From Filobasidium wieringae (taxonomy: Eukaryota > Basidiomycota > Tremellomycetes > Filobasidiales > Filobasidiaceae): a stretch of DNA of 64,000 bases. Every line of letters starts with the position of its first letter. The stretch's first letter is position 1. This document shows positions 34,090 through 44,200 of the stretch, piece by piece. The translations under genes were made by a program, and so were the position numbers. The notes beneath the pieces were generated by a model that worked only from the letters and a program-made list of their open reading frames with translations, was not told where the DNA came from and ran no database searches. The stretch is from the NCBI GenBank assembly GCA_001600055.1, contig BCIV01000014.1, positions 248,001-312,000 of the forward strand, written 5' to 3'.

Positions 34090-34471
34090 TCTTCCTGAAG
34101 CAGAATACGCAAGTTTGCGTGTGATATGAGGTGTTGACACTATTGCTCTTGTAATTATTCGAGTTGTATCACTTGCGCCAAGCCAGCGTTTCATGTAGCG
34201 ATTCACAAAGTCAACAAGCAAAGCGCGTTTCCGTACGCGCCAGTTCAGATCGCTATCCTCAAGCGCCTTGCAATCGCTGCAAATGCTTTAGCTTCATATT
34301 CACAGACAGGTTGATATTTCTAGTTCCAGATACTCAACGGATTCTTCTAATCAATACCAGACATTTCCGGATCCTGCTTCAACGTCGATCGCGATACCCT
34401 CCGCTCGTCTATCGAGCACATCCCCCCTATTTAGTCAGATCGCACTGCTTTACTCAACACAGACTGACGAG
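34090..34471. other. Intergenic region, nothing specific seen
   Basis: 382 bp between TAF12 and the next + strand gene, no recognised element. Confidence 0.45.
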
Positions 34472-35164
34472 ATGTCTGGCCGTTATTCTTTGTGGGACGA
34501 TGTCAATCCTCAGACGTCTACACCTGTCCGTAGCATCCTGATTCGACAGGATTCCGATAGCTCTTACGCTTCATCCCGAGCCTCACTACCCAAAATCACT
34601 TTCCACATCCCAACTCCGACCAACATCGTTGATCCTATTCTCGAGCTGGAAGAAGAGCTACTCGGTTTCAGCTCCGAGATCTGCAAAGCACGAGAGATAG
34701 TTTATAAGGTCACTCCTTGCCGTTCCAAATCCTTGAAGAGGATCACGAACATTCTGCAAAAAGTCGGGCTGAAATCACGTTCGAACTTCAGCGAGCAGGG
34801 AGAAATCACCTTTATCGACACTTCCCTAACAAGTGATCGAGTTCCAGCCGCCAAAAAGCGAAGTAAACGAGGAGTCTACCTGTCTAATGGACATTATTAC
34901 GGGAAAAGGACTACTAGCGAAGCGCCCCAGATAGGCGAGATCTTATCCATATATTCCCCAGAGGAAGACACCTTTACCTTGGAGCAGGAACTCGATAAAC
35001 CGAATGTCCCTCTATCCCACCGGCTTGCGGATATCCATTCTCGCCTCGAAGCCATCGCTAGACAACAGGCCACTGCTCCGCCTCCCCGTCGAGTGCAAGA
35101 ACACAGCACCATCAAGCCAGTTCAAACCGAAACCCACGACGTTTTTGGCTCTAGACTATTCTAA
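34472..35164 (+). CDS. Intronless hypothetical protein, 230 residues
   Basis: One uninterrupted frame in an intron-rich neighbourhood. Not recognised. Seen: a Ser-rich start (SGRYSLWDDVNPQTS), a probable helix LELEEELLGFSSEICKAREI near 34640-34700, a basic segment (RSKSLKRITNILQKVGLKSR near 34722-34781), KKRSKRGVYLSNGHYYGKRT near 34852-34911, and a C-terminal helix HRLADIHSRLEAIARQQA near 35020-35073. No signal peptide or transmembrane segment. The basic patches could bind nucleic acid or act as a nuclear signal; this is only inference. Confidence 0.65.
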   Translation: MSGRYSLWDDVNPQTSTPVRSILIRQDSDSSYASSRASLPKITFHIPTPTNIVDPILELEEELLGFSSEICKAREIVYKVTPCRSKSLKRITNILQKVGLKSRSNFSEQGEITFIDTSLTSDRVPAAKKRSKRGVYLSNGHYYGKRTTSEAPQIGEILSIYSPEEDTFTLEQELDKPNVPLSHRLADIHSRLEAIARQQATAPPPRRVQEHSTIKPVQTETHDVFGSRLF

Positions 35165-35443
35165 GCGGAATGGCGCAGAGTTCTACTGCCGGACACCGAC
35201 GACAACATATAATTCCACAACCCATTATAATACAACTACACCTATATCTCTCTATCGAGCAACCCCAAACGCCAAACCCTTATCCTGAAGCCAATCCGTC
35301 ACCCCGGCATACGAAGCGATACTGTTTAGGTAGAGGCGGTCGTGCCTCGTCATTGTATTTTCTAGCATATACGATATATGTCTTTGGCTATATCAAGCGC
35401 CATATGGTTCAGACCGAGTGAGCTTCCGAATGCTAGATTTCTG

Positions 35444-37128
35444 CTCACAAGAGACTATAAGGTAATCCATAAGCCGTAGAGAGATCCACAAAGTCCTGTT
35501 GTGATTAGATTATGAATCATCGCCAACTTGAAGATCTAAAGAGCGGGCGGTACTCACTTCTACAGCTGTCTTGGGCGTGGATATATAGCCAGCGAATAGC
35601 GCCTATAAGATCGAGCGCAAAATCAAATCAGCACTTCAAACAGCCATCTTCCCTTGATTGACCGACTCACAGGACTGGGGAGGAAAACGTATCAGCTATC
35701 CGCCAGAACCTTCGATTTTGAAACAGTCCGACTCACTTGGCTAACAACCCCCTGGCCGCCATGACCCCCTTCACACCCGTCTCTCTTCTCATCTCCTCGG
35801 CATCCCTCAAATCCCAAATATCTCCGTTCCCTACGCAAGGTACTCTCCCCTTGGCACAATCTACGGCGAATTTGATCGAGCTCAGGGAGACGGGTTCGGT
35901 TGATAGTTGATGCCGCGTCCGACCATGGATAGTCAAATGGGTTATATCACAATGAACCGCTAAGGGGAACAAAGAGGCATGAACATCGATCGCAAGATCA
36001 TGCGGTAAGAAAGGAATGATTTACCGGTCTGGACCAATCGTTCAGTCAGTTTCAAATCATCGTCCACCCGGATCTTCACGCTTATCCCAAAGTCCGAACC
36101 CATCCTCTCGTTCACTTGTCGGACCATATCCGCCACGATATGTGGTTTTCGAAGGAGAGCGGAACCTATTCCTTCGGAATAAGCCCAGGGTTGAGGGCAG
36201 CCCTGTAGGTGAAGAAACAATGGGTGGGTGTTGGATTTGAAACTAGGGGAAGAGTAGGTGCTCACGCAATTCAGATCCACTCCGTCGACTAATCTTCGAC
36301 TCTCATCATTTTCTTGCGGCTGAGAAGTCCGCTTGGGTCTCCCAATAAACTCCCCTGATCCCACTTCGCTTTCGCTTGAACCTATGGTTGGTTTCACACT
36401 GATGATCTCGCACGCGTCTGCCAGACTTGCTCCGTTATTGGAAGCGAATTGAGCTATCAAGAGTCCCCTTACAAGCTCGTGGTCCTTCGACGGACGGGTT
36501 GTAGGGTCAGGTCGTCTAGGAGCTGATTCGTCGTACAAATGGAGGTTCTCCCGGACGTGTTGGTTGCCATTCTGATTACTGGATTCCGATCCTGATCGAT
36601 ATTCTTGAGCTTCGTCTAGATCATTGGAGAGAAGATCACTCCGTCTTCTCCTCCTCCTCATCCAAAATGATCCCCGTTCTTTACTGCTCGTCTTGAAATC
36701 GCTTATCCTAGCCGTTTGAGCTCGAGAGAATTCGGGAGCCAACATCATTGGGGTATGGGTGATCTGTAGAGATTTCGCGATGACGTTTGGTTTAGAAGGA
36801 CGAGATCGATGTAGGAGAAAGATAGAGTAGGGATTGACGGACGTACATGCGTTTCGTACATCGAGACTAGGTGTCGGAATGGTACTGGACGACATTACAA
36901 GCAGAGCATCAGAATAGCTGAACGATCTTATAGAATGAGATCACTTACGTTTGGAACACCTTACCAAGGGAGCTGAGTCGGTGCGAAGATGCGATAAGAA
37001 GCTGTATTTGAACCGATGGACGGGTCGGAACACTCACCTAGCACGTTCACATCCTCCATCTCCTCCAACATCTCGCCTGCTCCCATGACCAGTGAAGTTG
37101 GTTGTGGTTGAGCATGTTGTGTGTGCAT
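35444..37128 (-). CDS. DUS4: tRNA-dihydrouridine synthase Dus4-like
   Basis: FMN enzyme that reduces uridines 20a/20b of the tRNA D-loop. Seen after splicing: VNVLAPLVRCSKLPFRHLV near 36875-37040 (three exons), THTPMMLAPEFSRAQTAR near 36705-36770, LLIAQFASNN near 36445-36475, active-site DLNCGCPQPWAYSEG rejoined near 36176-36268, KIRVDDDLK near 36055, HLTIHGRTRHQLS near 35905-35945, GNGDIWD near 35813-35833 and AARGLLANPALFAGY. The last motif needs a 4-nt exon at 35671-35674. There are Arg- and Ser-rich insertions near 36490-36700. Start ATG 37128, divergent from BRE2 across 220 bp. The end (PYSLL, stop at 35444-35446) is shorter than usual in the family; a further downstream exon cannot be excluded. 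Confidence 0.85.
35671..35674 (-). other. Predicted 4-nt microexon of DUS4
   Basis: On the minus strand a 62-bp intron (35675-35736) ends in CCCCAG, then come TCCT and a new donor GTGAGT opening a 68-bp intron (35603-35670). Including TCCT gives Asn-Pro-Ala-Leu-Phe, the conserved Dus end; leaving it out breaks the frame. Confidence 0.7.
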
Positions 37129-37348
37129 GATTGCTACGCTGGTTGTCCTTTTGTCGCGTTGTCGCTCGCCATATACAAGTTCTCGACATGACTTATGGAT
37201 GTTCTACGCAAAGGTGGAGGTCGTGCGGATGCAAATCCAGTTGATCATATCGATATCACCGTTGACCAAAGTTCAAAGCAAAAGCAACAAATCAAGTCGT
37301 TTCCTGATCTCGTCCTCAACATTTCCAGCTCAAACTACAGCTTCAGTC

Positions 37349-39567
37349 ATGGAATTGGAACAAGGATTCCCTTCCCCGCCGCCGCAGCGAGTTGAAACCG
37401 ACCTCGCAGGACCATCCACGGCAGAGCAACACACCGTCCCAGATGTCAAACCCCCGGGACCTCAACGCGGGTACAAGCGTAAACTCGGTAACTCTCGATC
37501 AGCAACGCCCGGAACGGTACAGAACAGCGACGATGAAGCGTCCAGAAGATCGAGCGAAACTCCTGCCGGTCATCGTTATGGCTTGACCGGTCCGGATGAG
37601 GATGCGAGGTTGAGAGCCTGTGCGAGGATGGGGACGAAAGTTGCGGGGTCGGGGGATGGTGGTGAGAGGGGAGAGGAGTGTTTCTTCTGGATCGACCTAC
37701 CGATGAATAGAATGGGTTCGTTCCCCTTCTTCTAACCGTACTCTGTCTCGTTGAAAAGCTTATTCTAACAATTCTTACAGGATTCCGTTATATCCCATGC
37801 GCAAACGGTCCACGATCATTCCAATCCTCTCACCCCGGTGTCGTCCCCTTCTTCCGTCGCATACCTCAACCCTCCATCCATACCTCCCTAGAACCTAAAT
37901 CGGAAGATCCCCCTGTACTAGGCGACTTGAACTTCGGAGGGGTCCATATCGATTGGCAAGACCGATCCACTTTCCTCCGAATGTCCCCCTCCGCTTTGAC
38001 AATCACGGCAGACAAAGGGTTTCGTAGTGGAAGAGCTAACGTAGGAGTCAAGGAGGGGAGCTGGTATTTCGAATGTCATATCCTCAAAGGCGGCGGTGAA
38101 GGTGGTTCCGGTCCAGTCGTGACGAATCATGGTGAACCTGTCTCAAATTCACTCAACGCTGGGGAGGCTTTACCGAAAGGTTCTGGATCAGGGGACGGAG
38201 CACATGTCAGGATCGGATGGGCGAGAAGAGAAGCTTCCCTAAATGGACCTTGTGGATTAGACGCCTATTCTTATGGAATAAGGGATTCTTCGGGGGAAAA
38301 AGTAACCATCTCTCGTCCCGCACCGTACGGGGTCCCGTTCGGTTCAGGTGACGTTATAGGATGTTTGATACATTTACCGAACCAGGACGAACTCTCCGAG
38401 GATATTTCGGATATCGAGGAGAGGGAAAGGGAACGAGCGAAGAGGAGAGGGGAAGAGAACGATCCGCTCGATCCCAAGCGGATAGCGAGGAAACGCTTTC
38501 CCCTTCATTACAAGGGACAGCATTATTTCGAAATGGTCGAGTACCCCGTGATCAAGGAGATGGAGAATATCGTCGCTCGGGATGGTAGGGTGATCGAACC
38601 GGCCATCGCACCGGGGACGGACGTTAATATCGGAATAGCCGTTCCCGTAAAGGAGACGACGAGGACCGGTTCTCCCGTAAAGAAACCAAAAACAAAGGCG
38701 GCCACGAAGAACATCGCTGATGGGAAGAACGGAAAGGCCGTCAAAAAGGGGAGGAAAACGCAAGGGACCGAGAACGATGGGCAGGAAGATCAAACCAATA
38801 GGCAGAAGGAATTACCAAGATTGGTTGGATCGAGGATTAGTTTCTTTCTCAACGGCCAGCCCATGTCTCCTGATAACGCCGCAGCGTTCGAGGATATCCT
38901 GTCTTACTTGCCTTTACGACAGACGGAGAAGGAAGCGAAAGCTCGGGCGGTATTCGAAAAGGGCACGACCGCGGATGCACTCATGAAACAAAAGGAAAAT
39001 CCTTACGACGATGGGACTTTAGGGTATTACCCCTTCATCTCCTGCTTTGGGAATGCAAAGGTGCAATTCAATCCCGGTCCAGTCTGGGAGAAACCGGTCG
39101 ATCCTGGTCTATGGAATCTAGGACAGAAAAAGGGGATGGATGGGGCGGACATACCTATCAGGCCCCGTCCGATCAACGAACGATGGCCTGATTTTCGGTT
39201 GGAAGAGCGATGCTACGATGAGATAGATGACGAGGCGGATATGATCAAATTGAAAAAGTTTGAGCTGGAGAAACGAAAGGAGAAACGAACGAAACCGGAA
39301 CGAGGGACGGCTCGAGGAGGAAAGAGGACAAGAGGTACTAAACGTGGTGGCAAAGTCCCAAGCTCTTTGGCCACGGAAATCTTTGACCGTAATACCCCGG
39401 GATCAAGTCCTATACCAGAAAGCGTCGGGCTCGACCAGACAATGTCGAGAGCCTCAACACCATCTAATATTGATTATGCGATGGATATCGATCACGTCTC
39501 TACACAGGGGTTGGGTGGAATTACAGAATATGGGATAGCCGGAGGTCCAAGTTACGAAATCGAATGA
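37349..39567 (+). CDS. BRE2: BRE2/ASH2-like SPRY subunit of the COMPASS H3K4 methyltransferase
   Basis: Nuclear COMPASS component needed for histone H3 lysine-4 methylation. Seen: a disordered Pro/Ser/Arg N-terminal part, RYIPCANGP after the single intron (about 37714-37780), then the split SPRY domain. Its first half has DKGFRSGRANVGVKEGSWYF near 38008-38067 and HVRIGWARREASLNGP with YSYGIRD near 38203-38286. A Lys/Glu-rich insertion (about 38390-38810) follows. The second half has SRISFFLNGQPM near 38830 and LGYYPFISCFGNAKVQFNPG near 39019-39078. A basic tail (GTARGGKRTRGTKRGGK near 39304-39354) may bind DNA. ATG 37349 is chosen; the frame is open further upstream and an earlier ATG at 37127 exists, which would overlap the start of divergent DUS4. 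Confidence 0.88.
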
Positions 39568-39654
39568 AATTAAGCATGTCTACCCTGGATATGAAAAATA
39601 CACAGTTGTATCGATCTTGCCGCACGAAAAGCAGCCTGCATATAAATATCAGCA

Positions 39655-40969
39655 TCAGAACATCGGACGATAGCTCTCCGATGAAGGAGTTCCATGAGGC
39701 CGATCCGCTCGGTCTTGATTGAGCGCTTCCGCTAGCGTCATCTTCTTGGCTCGAGGAAGACCGGTAACGCTATCGATGCTGCGACTCCTTGTCCGCAAGG
39801 GAATAGAGTTCGTCGACAACATATCTGAACCCTCGCGCTGATGCAACCAAGGTTTGGGATTGGAGATTGTACTTTTACGGGCCGGTTTGAATCCTTTCAT
39901 CTTGCGCACAACGACTGGAGCGCTGGCGAAGAAACTACGATTCTCTAGCTGTCGATCTTTGCGTTCCTTGCGTTGGTGCAGGGCAACGATCAATAAGATC
40001 ACTAAAGCAGTAACTGCAGATATTCCGACAACGACTGTCGACGGACGCTTATCAGTATCCCGTTGCTGGGTTAGTGTGGACTAGCAAAACTCACACCATA
40101 CGCGCCAGTTCCAATGGAAGACGTAAGGCTCGTCGAGCTTTGCTAACACGGCAGGGTCTATTCCCCCAGCACTACTCATGACTGGTGCTGCCGCACTAGA
40201 TGCCTGTGGTGCTTGGACTGCAGCTGCTGCTGGGGTGCTTTGCGCGGTAGTACTATAGAGGAAAAGGTGTACTTCAGATCTGCTGCCCGATATTCATGCA
40301 AAAGGATGACTGACTCGTTGGTGACAACGGCGTAATCGAAGTATAGTGTTCTTCCTTTATTCGTCATCCTCAACTTGTGCGGGACCTTGGGATTTAACCC
40401 ACTAGCACTGAATATCGTCGCGTTCGGTGTAAAGGTCGCTGCCTGTGCATTATGATCTCCGCTTTTTTCCTGACCGTCGATCGATACTGAGAAACCACCC
40501 GCATCCGGTCCTTGTGCGCCGTAGATGATGATATTCGAGCCTTCAAAGTCGATCTCGTTCCATGCATCTGCAACGCTAGTACAGCTGTAATCGATATGGT
40601 ATGAGGAGGGGATATCAGTGCAAGGCTTCTGGGGAAACATACGAGATAGAGGAATTGTAGAAATGATCCAATCCGTAATCCTGCAAAACGCCTACGACAG
40701 TGGTATTGACTGCCTCAACCCTGCCTGTTCGGATCATGTTCCACCTGTAAGGTTATACATCTAAGCCATCATTTCTTCCCGTGTACAATGAGTGACCAGG
40801 CTTACCCATCGGAGAGGCGCAAGGGTGGCGTATTCCAGTACGAGTCATCAATGATGATGGCGAGAGTAGGCGAACTACGAACAGCATAGACTTCAGTCGC
40901 AGTACAGTAGTCAGCAATCACTACATCTGCTCACACCAACGCTAGAGGTAGGATGTATGACGCTTTCAT
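39655..40969 (-). CDS. Single-pass membrane protein with a jelly-roll-like ectodomain
   Basis: Type I membrane protein of a kind common in basidiomycetes. Seen after splicing: a signal peptide (MKASYILPLALVSPTLA, joined over the first intron), short segments with conserved Trp (DDSYWNTPPLRLSDGWN), an ectodomain with IDFEGSNIIIYGAQGPDAGG near 40492-40551, FSVSIDGQEKSG and SGLNPKVPHKLRMTNKG near 40350-40410, and FDYAVV. One transmembrane helix (TVVVGISAVTALVILLIVAL near 39978-40040) follows, then a 90-residue basic/Ser-rich cytosolic tail. The beta-rich pattern IxIYGxxGPDxGxxSVSIDG resembles carbohydrate-binding folds; the ligand is unknown. Convergent with BRE2 (87 bp apart). Confidence 0.7.
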
Positions 40970-41289
40970 TGTTCAGTTCGCGCTTGGGGAAGAGGACGCT
41001 ATAGGCTCAAGTAACTGGTTAATCGTTCGTTTACGGTGCGTCCCCATCATATCTACACTCTTTCCTGAACCCTTTTCATTCGACAGTTATATGTCTGGGA
41101 TACATATGATCAATACAGCCGTCGATAAAGGATGCGGGTTTTCTTCCTTCAAAGTGGGGATGAATCGGGCTTTGGCTTTTGATGGCGATAAGTGATCTGA
41201 AACACGACGCGGATCATTCCTTTCCCCTACCGAAAGATCGGGTACGCCCGAGTCGTGCATGCGATGTGATCATCTATATCAAATCTAGG
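40970..41289. other. Intergenic region, nothing specific seen
   Basis: 320 bp separating the membrane-protein start from the P5B ATPase stop. Short + strand frames here have no family match. Confidence 0.45.
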
Positions 41290-44200
41290 CTACAGATTTC
41301 CTTCGATCGTCTTGTACACCTTTCCAGAAGCGATTCGCCTTCGATGCTTGTTCCCTCCTCTCCTGCCGCCCCACCACTTCTTGATATTTCCAACCAGTCG
41401 AGCGATAGGTCTCTCGGCATACCGTTCAAAGGCAAAGGATGATAGGATGTTGACGATCACGATCGCCAGCAATTCAAACCTGAAGCGGTACGTGAGATCG
41501 ATCACGTCGAGGATGAGCGCGACAGTTTTAGAAGGTGCCAAAAGAACCCAGGCGCTGAAAGCGGTAAGAACGACGAAGCAGCCCACTAACGAGACTGAGA
41601 CATGCCAAGTGCAATCAGTGACAGTACATGACGTGAGACACCTCCCACTTACCATTAGAGTAGATAGGTTTTCGATAAGGTGGTCCAACGCTGAAAACGA
41701 CTGCGACCAGGATATACTGGAATGATGACACCAAGAAAAGGGCGGTATTCTCATAGTTGAAGGTCTCCAGCTTCTCATCGTTGACCGGTGGCAACGTGTA
41801 CCTACAAAAAGCCAGGGCCGTTAATCGTGTTCGCTGCAACGAGATCTGAAGGGGGACTTACCAAGGCTGTCGTCTAATCCAAAAGAAAACGAATACTTGT
41901 ACCGCGAAACAGATAATGGTCTGTCCGATGATGCTAGTCAATACCTTTTTCGAAACCAAACTGGCCGTAGGGCGTTTGGGATGTATCTTGGGATACGGTA
42001 AGGTACGTCCCACTGGTAACGAGGCAACGGTTAAATGGTGCTCAGATTTCTACGTGAGAAGAGCCTCTTACTGGCAACCGCAATGGGAATGATGATGAAG
42101 AGATCGATATACAAGAACCTGTAGAGGACCGAACGATAAGTAAACATGTGAGGTGAGTTCCACTCGAAGGACTTGCTGGAAGTCGCCCAAACTCGATGCA
42201 AAGGAATAAAGCTGAGTGATAACAAAGGTAAGCTAGGTTCTTCGAGCATAGACCATCAAGCCTACCAAAGTGACGGTCGTGAACTGGATCAACGAATACA
42301 GGGCCATATACTTGAAACAGCTGAAGCTGGTGACCAGAGCAGCTCGACCCTCCCTGTATTGTCGATAGATCAGCGCTATAATTCTGCCGCGTGTCCTTGT
42401 GTAGCGACGTACTTGATGACCTCGATAACACACGAAATATCAGTGATATGACTGGTGAATGGGGCCGCGACGGAAGCTTCCGCCTCCGAAAGTGAAATTC
42501 CAATATCCGCAGTCTTCAAAGCTCCACAGTCGTTCGCACCATCTCCACAGAAACCGACAGTGTATCCGAGACCTTGTAGCCGCTCTACGAGTTCGGCCTT
42601 TTCATCTGGTGACATACGAGCGAAGATAACACCTTTGACTAGCATCTACAGATTAATGGATAAAGTCAGCTAACAGTATCAGCTGATTCGTATTGATAAT
42701 CACCCTTTGTAGCGTTTCTAGAGGCGCATACTCTAGGACCCAACGGAAGACGTCACCGGTAAGCGCCAATTGGTAGTCAGGTGCTTCGATCTCGCCAGGG
42801 TCGAATCCTAAGGCATGCTCATGGACAATCGGTTTGAGTGTATATGCATCGAGCTTGTGTTTCTCATCGTCAACACTAGTCCATTCAATCTCAGAGTTTG
42901 GGTTGTTGCTTCCTCCTATCGCACGCAAGGTCGACTTGGTCAGGGTTGTCTTTTCCGCTTCGAGCATTGGCTGTATGACTTACCGGTAGCGAAAGTTGGG
43001 ATGTACACGCTGGCCGAATGCGATACCAGACCGCATTCTCTAGCGACACTGATAGCGGTTCGCACGTTGTCTCCGGTTACCATTCGACAAGCGATATGTG
43101 CTGATCTCAACGAATGAATAGCGGGTGTAGTGGCCTCCTTCAGTTTATTTTCAAATACGATGAAACCAAGGAATTGAAGTCCACTCTCTGCTTGCTCTCT
43201 ACGTATACGACCTTCAATGACAAGTCGTTCCAGCAACTCGAATGTGACTTACCGCTTCATTCTCTGAGCTTTCAACCAAGTAAGACCCTCAACAGATTTT
43301 CCAGCGATTGCGATGACTCGGAACCCGTTTCTGGTGTAGTAGGACAGCATATCGTCATAGTCTCGAGGGACTGAGAAAACGCAGAGTCAGGCAGCTTTCA
43401 GATCAAGTGAAGTCTGCATTACCTACAGGATTCTGGATCACAGATGTCTGGCATGACCTCAGGCGCCCCCTTGACATAAACTTCCATGCTATTGGCTTTA
43501 AGTCGCTTCACGATGACGCTCATTCGCCTAAGAGCGGAAACGAAGTCAAAGGTACGGATTACACCGAGTTCCAAGAAGTGGGCGTGCTGGAGTACGACAT
43601 TGGTCAGTGATGGAACTTAGCTCGCGTTCATCGAGGAAACTGGTTTACCTTTCCGCCAGATTTTAAGGCATCTTCCAGCTTCCATTTCTCGGTTCCAGGC
43701 GGGCGGACAACGGTCTGTACCAACGTCTGAGGTCGGTCAACAACACGCGCTTCTTTTGAAAGCGCATCTCCGTTGGCAGCAGCAGCAGGCTTGCTTCGTC
43801 CCTCATCGAGCATCCATTGGGTCCATTCGAACATCTTGATATCAAGTGGGTCTCCCAAGATCTCGCCGTCAATCAGCTTGAGTGAATGGCACGTAGCCAA
43901 CGCATATAACAATGGAGTTTTGCCGTTGTGTCCACCTCGATCAGGTACATCTTCTACCTCTCCATGAAGCTCGCTGAACCGTTCGCTGTATTTGTCGACA
44001 GTCCTTACTCCAAGAACGTCCAAGCCGTCTTCAGTGAGAGTTCCAGTCTTGTCGAAGCAAAATACGTTGACCTTTCCACCGATATTGACTCGATTAGGTG
44101 AGATACAGAAGACACCCAATTTCCTCAGTCTGTCAATAGCGAATGTAGTTCCGATCGTTAAGGTAGCGGGAAGGGCAGGAGGCACAACAATCGTGATCAA

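Noticed and set aside
41312..41725. 137-codon frame antisense to the P5B ATPase 3' end
   Set aside because: It mirrors conserved membrane-helix coding of the ATPase and has no own signal.
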